Shown here: positions 44,483 to 52,609 of the stretch, piece after piece | Numbering within the stretch: the first letter of the stretch is position 1 | How the letters are laid out: every line of letters starts with the position of its first letter | NCBI GenBank assembly: GCA_937876985.1 | Contig: CALEFT010000027.1 | Span: 62,001 to 126,000, forward strand | Origin: an uncultured Clostridia bacterium | GTDB lineage: Bacteria; Bacillota; Clostridia; Saccharofermentanales; Saccharofermentanaceae | Direction: 5' to 3' | DNA length: 64,000 nt | Position numbers and translations under genes: made by a program | Notes under the pieces: model-generated | The model's database searches: none | Told to the model about the DNA's origin: nothing | Seen by the model: the letters and a program-made list of their open reading frames with translations, nothing else

Positions 44483-44753
44483 AAATTTATATTGAAGTTG
44501 TGTTTTATATACTATACTTGCCTATATGGATTATATTAAGATTGAAAAAATAACATATAAGTTCATAAGATTTTTAACTGATATGGGGAAGTAGGTAACC
44601 AGATTTTTCGTACCAGTATCTTTATATCCTTTAAGTTTTTATATTTCCAGCAGTTTTCAAGAAATAAAAAGCAATTAAAAATAAAACCAGTTTCTAAATT
44701 TCCAATATTGTTAGATTGGAATATGACTACGTGAGTTGGATGTAGTATATATG
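44483..44753 (+). repeat. Long intermodule repeat, copy 2
   Basis: Nearly the same as copy 1 (35,967-36,310), but lacking its 78-base inner segment after CATATAAGT. It ends with GTGAGTTGGATGTAGTATA and then, unlike other copies, passes into about 130 bases of unrelated sequence before linker sequence resumes at 44,888. Confidence 0.75.
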
Positions 44754-44971
44754 GATGAGTATATGAAATGGAAAAAAGAAAAGTTAAGAAAGATGAACTT
44801 CGTAATTGTACCAATTAAGGAAGCATCCTTATTTTATGCCATGCTCATCGGGGTAGTTTGAAGTTAGAGGAAGAGGAGATGTAAATCTGATAAATGGTGC
44901 GGATGAAGCGACAGGAAGTGTTATTAGGGATATAGATGGCCCAAATCCAAATAACAATATAGCATCTGGAA

Positions 44972-45544
44972 GTGAGGGCTATAGGAGATACGCCTAACGG
45001 AATAGATACTAGCATTGATGAAGTAACTGATAATATCGATGAAGCCGTGGAGCAAATAGGTGAAGAGGCTGAAGATATTGGACGCCGAGTTGATGATATT
45101 AGTTCTGCGCAAATAAACGATGTCGATATTGATAATCAGGCTAGAATGCCAGATAATATTGTTGGTGCGGGTGGTACATCTTCTGTACTAGAGAATGCTA
45201 ACTATGCTCAAAAAACATATAGTAATACTTTTAGTCCAGAAGGAATTAAAAAGTATTCGAATTTGGCAGGAGAACCAATAAATACTATCGATGATTTGGT
45301 AAGTGCTATCAATAATGGAAAGATTAATGTAAGTGATTTGCCGATAGAATATATTAGAGAGATGGTAATACTGAATACTAGAACATCACAAGCGTTAACA
45401 CAAGCGGGAATACCACGTAGTCAATGGGTAGCAATAGATAGAACAGCGAATCAGTTGTTTGAACAATTATTAGATGTACAACTTTCTAGAAATAAACTGA
45501 CATCAGAAGGAATTTCAACGGTTAGACCAGGAGGTAAAAAATGA
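44972..45544 (+). CDS. Orphan toxin tip of unknown type
   Basis: Linker sequence resumes at 44,888, but a five-base deletion near 44,970 (GAAGTGAGGGCT where 51,889 has GAAGTGAAGCGAGGGCT) shifts the frame, so translation could only start at GTG 44,972. After the linker (NIVGAGG) the domain reads YAQKTYSNTFSPEGIKKYS, INTIDDLVSAINNGKINVSD, ILNTRTSQALTQAGIPRSQW and ends STVRPGGKK. This arrangement is familiar from tips of Rhs/filamentous toxins, but its activity is not known to me. Its stop overlaps the immunity start. Confidence 0.68.
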   Translation: MRAIGDTPNGIDTSIDEVTDNIDEAVEQIGEEAEDIGRRVDDISSAQINDVDIDNQARMPDNIVGAGGTSSVLENANYAQKTYSNTFSPEGIKKYSNLAGEPINTIDDLVSAINNGKINVSDLPIEYIREMVILNTRTSQALTQAGIPRSQWVAIDRTANQLFEQLLDVQLSRNKLTSEGISTVRPGGKK

Positions 45545-45912
45545 GTGAAATAAAATATGAATTACCAATGTTTTCATCAAATTTGGTATCAGAACCTAAT
45601 ATAACAATAAAGAATATGGATGTAGAAATTGTGATTGAGGGTTATGATGATGAAGACAATTTGAGTAAAATCGGCATTGTTTTTTCGTGTGTGTTAGGAA
45701 TGAATCATACCTCAGCAAGGTTTACACCGAATCTATATGGTGCCTATGATAAAATTGTTCAGATTACAGAGACTGAATGGTTGAAAGAAATGCAAGAGTT
45801 AAATAATGAGGAATACAGTTATTGGAATCCTAAGCATTATGTTATGTATTTGGAGGGTATTGGTTTATATCAATTCATTGCTAAATCGGTGGAGGTGAGG
45901 GAACTTGTATGA
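45541..45912 (+). CDS. Putative immunity protein for the unknown toxin
   Basis: 123 residues, beta-rich (MSEIKYELPMFSSNLVSEPN, IVFSCVLGMNHTSARF). ATGA overlap with the toxin; GGAGG nearby. The 3' end overlaps the start of kptA copy 1 by eight bases. Family not recognised; the role comes from coupling to the toxin. Confidence 0.7.
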   Translation: MSEIKYELPMFSSNLVSEPNITIKNMDVEIVIEGYDDEDNLSKIGIVFSCVLGMNHTSARFTPNLYGAYDKIVQITETEWLKEMQELNNEEYSYWNPKHYVMYLEGIGLYQFIAKSVEVRELV

Positions 45913-46447
45913 TTTTCGTAAATTAAGTAAAGAAATATCATATGCACTTCGTCATGCACCATGGGAATATGAATTAGAAATGGACGAAAATGGTTGGGTT
46001 TCTATGGAACAGTTGCTAGAAGCATTACATAGAAAAAATGATTGGAAAAGTATAACACAAGATGATATACAACAAATGATTGATTTGTCAGAGAAAAAGA
46101 GACATGAAATTGTTGGAAACAAAATCAGAGCATTTTACGGTCATTCAATACCTATGAAAATTTCTAAAATTGAAAGTAAGCCACCAGAGTTTTTATATCA
46201 TGGAACTGCAAGGAGATTTATGAAATCAATTATGGAAAATGGATTATCCCCTCAGAGTAGACAATATGTACATCTATCACAAGATATTGAGACTGCTCAG
46301 GATGTGGGTCGTAGACATGATGATAAACCATGTATTTTAGTGATTGATTCCTTGCAAGCATGGAATGATGGGATAATATTTTATTATGGGAATGAGAAGG
46401 TATGGCTAGCAGATTCTATTCCTAGTATTTATATTAGAGAACTTTAA
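45905..46447 (+). CDS. kptA: RNA 2'-phosphotransferase (KptA/Tpt1), copy 1
   Basis: Tpt1-type enzymes use NAD to remove a 2'-phosphate left at an RNA splice or ligation joint. All key parts are present: SYALRHAPWEYEL (Arg-His), DENGWVSMEQLL, KIRAFYGHS (His), LYHGTA, SRQYVHLS (Arg) and VGRRHDDKPCIL (Arg), so it looks active. 180 residues, full length. Start is TTG 45,905 with GGAGG nine bases upstream (45,891-45,895); the ATG at 45,909 is out of frame. It overlaps the preceding immunity gene. From base 45,926 it is the same as copy 2. The role in bacteria is generally unknown; here it could repair RNA cut by toxins, or be part of immunity. Confidence 0.85.
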   Translation: MYDFRKLSKEISYALRHAPWEYELEMDENGWVSMEQLLEALHRKNDWKSITQDDIQQMIDLSEKKRHEIVGNKIRAFYGHSIPMKISKIESKPPEFLYHGTARRFMKSIMENGLSPQSRQYVHLSQDIETAQDVGRRHDDKPCILVIDSLQAWNDGIIFYYGNEKVWLADSIPSIYIREL

Positions 46448-46595
46448 AGTATAGGGCTGTGTTATTTGTGTAACACAGCTCTTATCTTATGTAATGATAT
46501 CTTTATGATTTAAGCGAGACAGAACAAAAAACAGCATATAATCATGAAACTACAAGATAAATATCTTTATATTCTTTAAGTTCTTATATTTTCAG
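45926..46595 (+). repeat. 670-bp duplicated block, copy 1 (kptA and its terminator)
   Basis: Corresponds to 49,311-49,980 at a constant offset of 3,385 bases. By eye only two bases differ (46,521 and 46,547), both outside the gene. Identity begins at about codon eight of kptA and ends at TATTTTCAG, where copy 1 has lost 61 bases between two CAG words. Confidence 0.9.
46456..46485 (+). terminator. Terminator after kptA copy 1
   Basis: GCTGTGTTA (46,456-46,464) pairs with TAACACAGC (46,471-46,479), followed by a T-rich stretch. Confidence 0.75.
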
Positions 46596-46630
46596 ATTGG
46601 TATGCGACCACGTGAGTTGGATGTAGTATA

Positions 46631-47105
46631 GGTGAAACGGCTGAAGATATTGGATGTCGAGTTGATGATGTTAGTTCTGCGCAAATAAACGATGTTGATA
46701 TTGATAATCAGGTTAGAATGGCGGAAAATATTATTGGTGAGGGTAGTATAGATACTTTATCAACACCAAGTTCTAAGGTATTGCGTCAAAATATGATAGA
46801 TGCAGGTATAGAAGTTCCTGATTATCCTAATGTGGCTCATCATATAGTTGCAGGAAATTCACCTAAAGCAGCTGAAGCAAGAGCAATATTACAAAAATAT
46901 GGTGTTGATATTAATGACCCAGCAAATGGAACGTTTTTACCAACAGTTCAAGATGTGGCAGAGGGAGCATATCATCCGAGTTTACATACGAATGCATATT
47001 ATGATAAAGTTAAAGCTGTTAAGTGAAGCAACTTGCAAAGAAGATGTTCTTGGTATTTTAGAATTTATTAACGATGAACTGAGTAGTGGAACCTTTATGC
47101 AATAG
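46631..47105 (+). pseudogene. AHH-type nuclease toxin, frameshifted near its end
   Basis: Linker in frame from 46,631 (ETAEDIGCRVDDV; MAENIIGEGS), then SSKVLRQNMIDAGIEVPD, YPNVAHHIVAGNSPKAAEA and PANGTFLPTVQDVAEG. AHH is the signature of this HNH/EndoVII-superfamily nuclease. The frame stops early at 47,024-47,026, while the expected C-terminus (LLSEATCKEDVLGILEFI to TAG 47,103) continues in another frame, so a small indel near 47,010 truncates it. Catalytic residues lie before the break, so residual activity is possible. Confidence 0.75.
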
Positions 47106-47116
47106 GATTGATAAAT

Positions 47117-47659
47117 ATGAAAATATGGCAACTAGATTTTGAACTAGATAAATATGACAATTTAATACCAACAAGAGAATTTACAGTTGAGGAAATTCAA
47201 GCGTTTGATGGTAGAAGCCATTTGAAATCATGGAAACCAATTAAAGTTAAAAGAATGGAACCAGAGAAAGGGTTTGAGTTAAGTGATGCTCCTGGATTCT
47301 TATTTCCCGTATTCAGTAGAAGAGCATTGAATTGTTTAGAACCACTGATAAATAAAAATGTAGAAATATTGCCATTGGATTTTGATGAGAAAGAATATTT
47401 GGGTATTAATATTATTACTGTTTTGGATGCCGTGGATTATGATAATTCAATTTATAAGACGTATAGAGATGGAAAAAGAATTATGGCATTTAAGAAATAT
47501 GCTTTTTTGCCAAATGTAATTGAAAATGTTTCTATATTCAAAATCTCAGATGAAAAAACAAGATATGCATTTGTTTCAGATGAGTTTAAGCAAACTGTTG
47601 AGATTAATAACTTAACGGGTTATAGATTTAAATTGGTTTGGGATAGTGAACATGAATAA
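47117..47659 (+). CDS. Immunity protein, imm11 (DUF1629) type
   Basis: 180 residues beginning MKIWQLDFELDKYDNL, with GFELSDAPGFLFPVFSRRAL and IFKISDEKTRYAFVSDEF, a layout I associate with the imm11/DUF1629 immunity family, often found after AHH toxins. That agrees with the toxin upstream. ATG 47,117 follows AGGATTG; TTG 47,108 is a weaker choice. Confidence 0.75.
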   Translation: MKIWQLDFELDKYDNLIPTREFTVEEIQAFDGRSHLKSWKPIKVKRMEPEKGFELSDAPGFLFPVFSRRALNCLEPLINKNVEILPLDFDEKEYLGINIITVLDAVDYDNSIYKTYRDGKRIMAFKKYAFLPNVIENVSIFKISDEKTRYAFVSDEFKQTVEINNLTGYRFKLVWDSEHE

Positions 47660-47827
47660 TACAAGATTTAGGTATATTCGTTGCACGAAAAAGATATTAC
47701 ATTTTATAAAGTTCGAAATGCTTAGCTAGTCTTTAGATCTCTAATTAGTTAAAATCTTTGTCAAGACCAGTTATGTACAATACATAGCTCGTCTGATAAA
47801 ACATAATCATCTTGTGTTTCTGTCAAG
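47660..47827 (+). other. Intermodule region
   Basis: No gene seen. A degraded copy of the module terminator (AGACCAG at 47,764, CTCGTCT at 47,788) is followed by the GATAAAACATAATCATCTTG flank also present at 40,808 and, less closely, 48,682. Confidence 0.55.
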
Positions 47828-48142
47828 TGCGGTAAAACATCCATTAATAGTTCAGAATTAGTATTTGGAAGTAATACTAAATCGACACAAAAACTGATGA
47901 ATCAGATAAATAATAGAGGATGGACAGAAGATTTGGTTAGGAATACAGTCGACAACCCATATACTATTCGTGCAAGTGTATATAAACGGACAGGAAATTC
48001 AGCAACAGTTTTTTATACATAGCAAGACTCCTATGTTATTGTAGATGATGTTACAAAAGAAATAGTTCAGATTAGTGATAATATTAATCCTTCTACATGG
48101 GCACCTGATACAAGTATTGTTGACCCATATATTCTAGATTGA
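47828..48142 (+). pseudogene. Colicin-E5-type tRNase toxin tip with one in-frame stop
   Basis: The frame reads KLMNQINNRGWTEDLVRN, NPYTIRASVYKRTGNSATVF, YT, then TAG (48,020-48,022), then QDSYVIVDDVTKEIVQISDN and DTSIVDPYILD to TGA. NRGWT...NPYT-R...GN-ATV-Y...VIVDD is the colicin E5 ribonuclease fold, which cuts anticodons of certain tRNAs. A single stop codon is the only break in the domain; the first residues also lack a linker in frame. Unless the stop is read through, it is inactive. Confidence 0.78.
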
Positions 48143-48152
48143 GGTGAAGTGA

Positions 48153-48575
48153 ATGAAAGTATCAGATATAAACAAAAAACTAAGAACAATAGAATATGCT
48201 GGAGAGCTTTTTGTTAATCTTCAGGAATTACGTGAATTGTTAAGAAATGAGCCGTTGGTTGAAATGGAAGAAACTTTAATTACGCCATATTATATACAAG
48301 ATAATAAGAGACTAGAACTTTATCAATATGAATTTTGTTGTACAGAAGATTGTACTTTTGAAGATTATATTCTCACACAAACTGGAAAAAATCAAATTAA
48401 GGAAGTACCACAAGAAATTATATATCTCAGAAAAAAGTGTTTTGCAACTTATGAGGAGGAGAATAAACTAAAGGATTATATCGACTTTATTTTTGAAAAC
48501 AGGACATTGCAAAATGAAGTTGTAAATTCGTTTGGTAATTATACACCAGAGAATTTATATGCTATAGTTTATTGA
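48153..48575 (+). CDS. Putative immunity protein to colicin-E5-type toxin
   Basis: 140 residues (MKVSDINKKLRTIEYAGELF, later YQYEFCCTEDCTFEDYILTQ). It starts ten bases after the toxin's final stop with GAGGTGAAG upstream. Family not recognised; the role comes from position. Confidence 0.65.
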   Translation: MKVSDINKKLRTIEYAGELFVNLQELRELLRNEPLVEMEETLITPYYIQDNKRLELYQYEFCCTEDCTFEDYILTQTGKNQIKEVPQEIIYLRKKCFATYEEENKLKDYIDFIFENRTLQNEVVNSFGNYTPENLYAIVY

Positions 48576-48652
48576 TGATAATTCAAATTTTGTTTTATCC
48601 TCAAATAGTGCAAGTGGTATTTGAACATTTATAAAAAGCCCATTTAATATTA

Positions 48653-48682
48653 AGATCAGCTATGAAGAATTGTGGCTGGTCT
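48653..48682 (+). terminator. Degraded module terminator
   Basis: AGATCAGC (48,653-48,660) and GCTGGTCT (48,675-48,682), the same hairpin as at 35,935 with one mismatch; no good T-run follows. Confidence 0.5.
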
Positions 48683-48715
48683 GATAAAGAATATACTTGT
48701 TGCGTTTTTGTCAAG

Positions 48716-48928
48716 GGTGGTAGTAGTTCGTCAAGCTGGTATAGATGTACAAGCCAATGTGCATGTATATGATGAATTGTTACCAGTTGAATATATCGAT
48801 AGATTCACGACTAAAAAGGTGTTCTTACAACATGGGGAGATGCTATTTCTCTGAGAATTGGGAACCAGAATTCTTCTTTTAGGAATAATAACCCATTTGG
48901 TGCTATTGATATGGATAATATAAATTGA
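48716..48928 (+). pseudogene. Frameshifted toxin tip
   Basis: Starts at the linker-end codons GGS after GTTTTTGTCAAG. Pieces in two frames: VRQAGIDVQANVHVYDELLP and IDRFTTKKVFLQ, then TWGDAISLRIGNQNSSFRNN and AIDMDNIN to TGA 48,926. At least one frameshift near 48,825 and one near the joint. Toxin type not recognised. Confidence 0.55.
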
Positions 48929-48939
48929 TGGAGGTTCTT

Positions 48940-49299
48940 ATGGATTATTTTGATATTAAAGAAATTTATGAAGATTTTCAGTATCCAGCATCTTATATAA
49001 AAGCTATGGAATTAAATTTGGTAGATTTTGATTTTTGGTATTTTATGACAAAAGAGCAAGTGTTTACAAGAATTAATGGGTTGATGAAAAGATATCCAAG
49101 CAGAAGACTAGTGCCATTTGCAAGACGTGATGATAGTGATGATATTGCTTGCTTTGAAGTTGGCAAAGAATATAAGGTTCAAATTATCCATGATTTTGCT
49201 TCTGAGGGGTATGAACAACAAGGAGAATATGATAGATTTTGGGATTGGATGAAGTCTGCTTTAGATGAATTGATTGAAAAAGAAGGCGACGAATTTTGA
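48940..49299 (+). CDS. SUKH-like immunity protein
   Basis: 119 residues (YFDIKEIYEDFQYPASYIKA, then RRLVPFARRDDSDDIACFE and IIHDFASEGYEQQGEYDRF), the SUKH pattern of an acidic N-terminus and a DDIACF core. GGAGG five bases before ATG 48,940 fixes the start. Its stop overlaps the TTG start of kptA copy 2. Confidence 0.75.
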   Translation: MDYFDIKEIYEDFQYPASYIKAMELNLVDFDFWYFMTKEQVFTRINGLMKRYPSRRLVPFARRDDSDDIACFEVGKEYKVQIIHDFASEGYEQQGEYDRFWDWMKSALDELIEKEGDEF

Positions 49300-49832
49300 A
49301 TACAAAGTTGAGTAAAGAAATATCATATGCACTTCGTCATGCACCATGGGAATATGAATTAGAAATGGACGAAAATGGTTGGGTTTCTATGGAACAGTTG
49401 CTAGAAGCATTACATAGAAAAAATGATTGGAAAAGTATAACACAAGATGATATACAACAAATGATTGATTTGTCAGAGAAAAAGAGACATGAAATTGTTG
49501 GAAACAAAATCAGAGCATTTTACGGTCATTCAATACCTATGAAAATTTCTAAAATTGAAAGTAAGCCACCAGAGTTTTTATATCATGGAACTGCAAGGAG
49601 ATTTATGAAATCAATTATGGAAAATGGATTATCCCCTCAGAGTAGACAATATGTACATCTATCACAAGATATTGAGACTGCTCAGGATGTGGGTCGTAGA
49701 CATGATGATAAACCATGTATTTTAGTGATTGATTCCTTGCAAGCATGGAATGATGGGATAATATTTTATTATGGGAATGAGAAGGTATGGCTAGCAGATT
49801 CTATTCCTAGTATTTATATTAGAGAACTTTAA
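49296..49832 (+). CDS. kptA: RNA 2'-phosphotransferase (KptA/Tpt1), copy 2
   Basis: The protein is the same as copy 1 from KLSKEISYALRH onward; only the first three or four residues differ. It starts at TTG 49,296, overlapping the stop of the SUKH gene by four bases, with only a weak upstream GAAGG. All catalytic residues listed for copy 1 are kept. The exchange joint lies inside the first codons, so the same gene has been spliced behind two different immunity genes. Confidence 0.85.
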   Translation: MNTKLSKEISYALRHAPWEYELEMDENGWVSMEQLLEALHRKNDWKSITQDDIQQMIDLSEKKRHEIVGNKIRAFYGHSIPMKISKIESKPPEFLYHGTARRFMKSIMENGLSPQSRQYVHLSQDIETAQDVGRRHDDKPCILVIDSLQAWNDGIIFYYGNEKVWLADSIPSIYIREL

Positions 49833-49980
49833 AGTATAGGGCTGTGTTATTTGTGTAACACAGCTCTTATCTTATGTAATGATATCTTTATGATTTAAGC
49901 GAGACTGAACAAAAAACAGCATATAATCATGGAACTACAAGATAAATATCTTTATATTCTTTAAGTTCTTATATTTTCAG
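49311..49980 (+). repeat. 670-bp duplicated block, copy 2 (kptA and its terminator)
   Basis: Corresponds to 45,926-46,595; see that entry. Copy 2 keeps the 61 bases after TATTTTCAG that copy 1 lacks. Confidence 0.9.
49841..49870 (+). terminator. Terminator after kptA copy 2
   Basis: GCTGTGTTA pairs with TAACACAGC, as in copy 1. Confidence 0.75.
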
Positions 49981-50078
49981 CAGTTTTCAAAATTCAAAAA
50001 CCAATTAAAATAAAACCAGTTTTCCAATTTCCTATATTGTCAGATTGGTATGTGACCACGTGAGTTGGATGTAGAATA
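49981..50078 (+). repeat. Long intermodule repeat, copy 4 (right part)
   Basis: CAGTTTTCAAAATTCAA to CCACGTGAGTTGGATG, as in copies 1 and 2, leading into the linker at 50,079. Copy 3 at 46,596-46,630 has only the last 35 bases of it. Confidence 0.75.
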
Positions 50079-50571
50079 GGTGAAACGGCTGAAGATATTG
50101 GACGTCGAGTTGATGATGTTAATTCTACGCAAATAAACGATGTCGATATTGATAATCAGGTTAGAATGGCTGATAATATTGTTGATGAGGGTGGTACAAA
50201 GACAGGCACTATTTGGGATAATATAAGAGGTACAGCTGATAATATGCCAGGTACAGAAATTCCAGCTACATTCAAGATTGATTTGGATGGAAATATTAAT
50301 TATGTTAATCCAGAAACGGGTACAAACACTCTTTGGACAAATGCGAATGCCTGAGCATATGGGAGAGTATGTAAGTAGATTTGGACTTGAAAGTGATAGT
50401 ATCGGAGTTCGAAGTCAGATTATGTTAGAAAGTTATTCGGCATCACTTAACGTTGCAATGACAGATTTAATGACAAAAGAACCTGGAAGATATTTTGGAA
50501 CCTATGGTAATTGGGAATTAGGTATTAATACAGAAACTGGTGTAGTATACCATGCGAAAATGCTTATGTAG
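50079..50571 (+). pseudogene. Frameshifted toxin tip of unknown type
   Basis: The linker is in frame (ETAEDIGRRVDDVNSTQIND, MADNIVDEGG). The domain reads TIWDNIRGTADNMPGTEIPA, INYVNPETGTNTLWTNANA and stops at 50,354. The next frame continues EHMGEYVSRFGLESDSIGVR, TKEPGRYFGTYGNWELGINT and VVYHAKMLM to TAG 50,571. One indel near 50,345 joins them into a plausible toxin of about 120 residues. Type not recognised. Confidence 0.7.
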
Positions 50572-50582
50572 AGGGAATAATT

Positions 50583-51101
50583 ATGATAATAGAAACGATA
50601 TTTAATAATAGAAATTATGTGCGAAAAATCGAGGGCATGGGAAAAGGACTTGTTTTATTTAAAGTTGAAGTTGTTGATAAGAAAATAGGTCAGAATTATC
50701 ATTTGTTTTATGCTGACAATCTTAAACCACCAATGGATATTGCAATCAATCCTTGTGATGGAACGATAGAATATGTAAGCTATTTTGCTCAAGACGAGGT
50801 AATAGAGAGAAAAAGCATAGAACTTCAAACTATAACTAATGGTGTTGGGATTAGAATAACACATAAAGACTTTAATGAAAATAACGTGCATATTACAGAG
50901 AAGAGTAAATTCCTATTTTCAATGTTCAGAAACGATCTTTGGATATTAAAGAAAGATATTGATAGAACAATACTTAAGGAATATGGTTTAGATGAATCAA
51001 ACGGATTGCTATTTTTCAATAATGAGTTTTTCGGTATGGTTCTGAGAAATTTGAGTGAAGAGGAAATTCAAGAAATTGTGAATTCGCAGTGTTTGTTATA
51101 G
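50583..51101 (+). CDS. Putative immunity protein, family not recognised
   Basis: 172 residues (MIIETIFNNRNYVRKIEGMG, IGQNYHLFYADNLKPPMD, SKFLFSMFRNDLWILKKDI). It begins 11 bases after the toxin stop with AGAGGG upstream. Role inferred from the module layout. Confidence 0.65.
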   Translation: MIIETIFNNRNYVRKIEGMGKGLVLFKVEVVDKKIGQNYHLFYADNLKPPMDIAINPCDGTIEYVSYFAQDEVIERKSIELQTITNGVGIRITHKDFNENNVHITEKSKFLFSMFRNDLWILKKDIDRTILKEYGLDESNGLLFFNNEFFGMVLRNLSEEEIQEIVNSQCLL

Positions 51102-51114
51102 AATTATCCAATGT

Positions 51115-51291
51115 TGTGCAAAAAAATTTATAGAAGACGATAAGTTCGGAGAGCAATTAAAAGAAATTGAAGTATTTGAAGTAACACATAATTCTTGGGA
51201 GATGTTCTGTAGCTACTATGGCTATGGTCCATCTCCTTTTTGCTATACAGCGGAATTTGCAGATATAGGTAAAAGCATAACAAATTCCTAA
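51115..51291 (+). pseudogene. C-terminal remnant of a small protein (probably immunity)
   Basis: A 58-codon open stretch without start: AKKFIEDDKFGEQLKEIEVF, NSWEMFCSYYGYGPSPFC, EFADIGKSITNS, ending TAA at 51,289. The composition is like the SUKH-type and other immunity proteins here. Its 5' end is lost. Confidence 0.5.
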
Positions 51292-51292
51292 A

Positions 51293-51448
51293 CAGCTAGT
51301 TATAGCAGCAGGAATAGGGATAGGAGAAGCTTCGATAGTATCAGGACTATCTACAACGGGAGAAATAGTTTATGAAGTATATAATCCAGGCGAGGAAGGA
51401 TTTAACGTAGTAAGAGATATACTTTGGAGGAGATCAAAGAGCATTTGA
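51293..51448 (+). pseudogene. Upstream pre-toxin fragment, frameshifted
   Basis: Reads VIAAGIGIGEASIVSGLSTT and VYNPGEEGFNVVRDI before running out of frame. The continuation FGGDQRAFDIYNEVLLSAD lies in the frame of the next toxin gene. An indel at about 51,420 separates the two. This is the furthest upstream piece of the parent toxin seen in the window; its first codons abut the previous remnant, so the parent's delivery part has been cut off here. Confidence 0.65.
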
Positions 51449-51461
51449 TATATATAATGAG

Positions 51462-52595
51462 GTGCTTCTATCTGCAGATGCATCGATAATTGGAGCAAGT
51501 TTATTTGGTGGAAATAAAGCGGTAAAAGATATAGCGTTTGATGTTATATCTGAAGTATTGGGAATTGCTGTAGGAGAAATAGCAAGCATAAATGGAGCAA
51601 GTGAAACAGAGCAAGCATTCTTGGTTTTTGCGACAAGTATTGCAACAAACATAGGGTTAAATTCTATCGATGAGATAGCGTCATCGGGTATGAGACGTTA
51701 TGATGATATTGCTAGAAATGCAGATGGATTAGCTAATAACAGTTCTACAAGAAGAATAGATGGAGATATTCCTGGTTCAGGAGGAAGAGGAGATGTAAAT
51801 CCGATAAATGGTGCGGATGAAGCGACAGGAAGAGTTATTAGGGATACAGATGGACCAAATCCAAGTAACAATATAGCATCCGGAAGTGAAGCGAGGGCTA
51901 TAGGAGATACGCCTAACGGAATAGATGCTAGCATTGAAGGAGCAACTGATAATATCGATGAAACGGTGGAGCGAATAGGTGAAACGGCCGAAGATATTGG
52001 ACGCCGAGTTGATGATGTTAATTCTACGCAAATAAACGATGTCGATGTTGATAATCAGGTTAGAATGGCGGATAATATTGGTGGTGAGGGTGGCACAAAG
52101 ACATTTCGTAATGTAAGTGAATTGAGTAACGAACAAATAGAAGCTCTTATAAAGTATACGGGAGATGATTACGTCAATATCAACAATTCTTTACGTGGAT
52201 TGGATACATTATCCCCTGAAAATCAAGCTACCGTAGAAGCAATGAAATCTGCATTAGATAATTCGGCATTACCTCAAGATATGACATTATATAGAGGAAC
52301 ATCAACAGAGGCGTTAGGTTCACTGCAAAATTTATCCGTTGATGAATTGGTTGGAAAAACATTTACAGAACAAGGTTTTATGAGTACATCAACAAGTAAT
52401 GTGATTGCAGAAGGCTTTTCTGGAAATATGAAAATGACCATAGAGGCATCTAAAGGAGCACAGGCATTGGATATTTCGTCAATTAGTCAGTATACTACGG
52501 AAGCAGAGGTGTTATTTAATGCTGGTCAAGAAATGTTGATAACATCTGCAGAAGTAAGTGATGGGATATTAAATATAACGGTTATTATAGAGTAA
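51462..52595 (+). CDS. Orphan ADP-ribosyltransferase toxin with the longest pre-toxin region
   Basis: The 377-residue frame opens at GTG 51,462. Residues 1-214 are the pre-toxin region: small-residue-rich helices (DAFDVISEVLGIAVGEIAS-like) and then the linker (DNIDETVERIGETAEDIG). Residues 215-377 are an ADP-ribosyltransferase of the R-S-E class: Arg278 in TLYRGTS, Ser308-Thr-Ser in GFMSTSTS, and Glu347-Ala-Glu349. All catalytic residues are there. It would attach ADP-ribose from NAD to a target protein. It lacks a secretion part, and the upstream half is frameshifted. The ADP-ribosylglycohydrolase gene next door fits as antidote. Confidence 0.85.
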   Translation: MLLSADASIIGASLFGGNKAVKDIAFDVISEVLGIAVGEIASINGASETEQAFLVFATSIATNIGLNSIDEIASSGMRRYDDIARNADGLANNSSTRRIDGDIPGSGGRGDVNPINGADEATGRVIRDTDGPNPSNNIASGSEARAIGDTPNGIDASIEGATDNIDETVERIGETAEDIGRRVDDVNSTQINDVDVDNQVRMADNIGGEGGTKTFRNVSELSNEQIEALIKYTGDDYVNINNSLRGLDTLSPENQATVEAMKSALDNSALPQDMTLYRGTSTEALGSLQNLSVDELVGKTFTEQGFMSTSTSNVIAEGFSGNMKMTIEASKGAQALDISSISQYTTEAEVLFNAGQEMLITSAEVSDGILNITVIIE

Positions 52596-52609
52596 AGGTG
52601 GCAAGAAGA

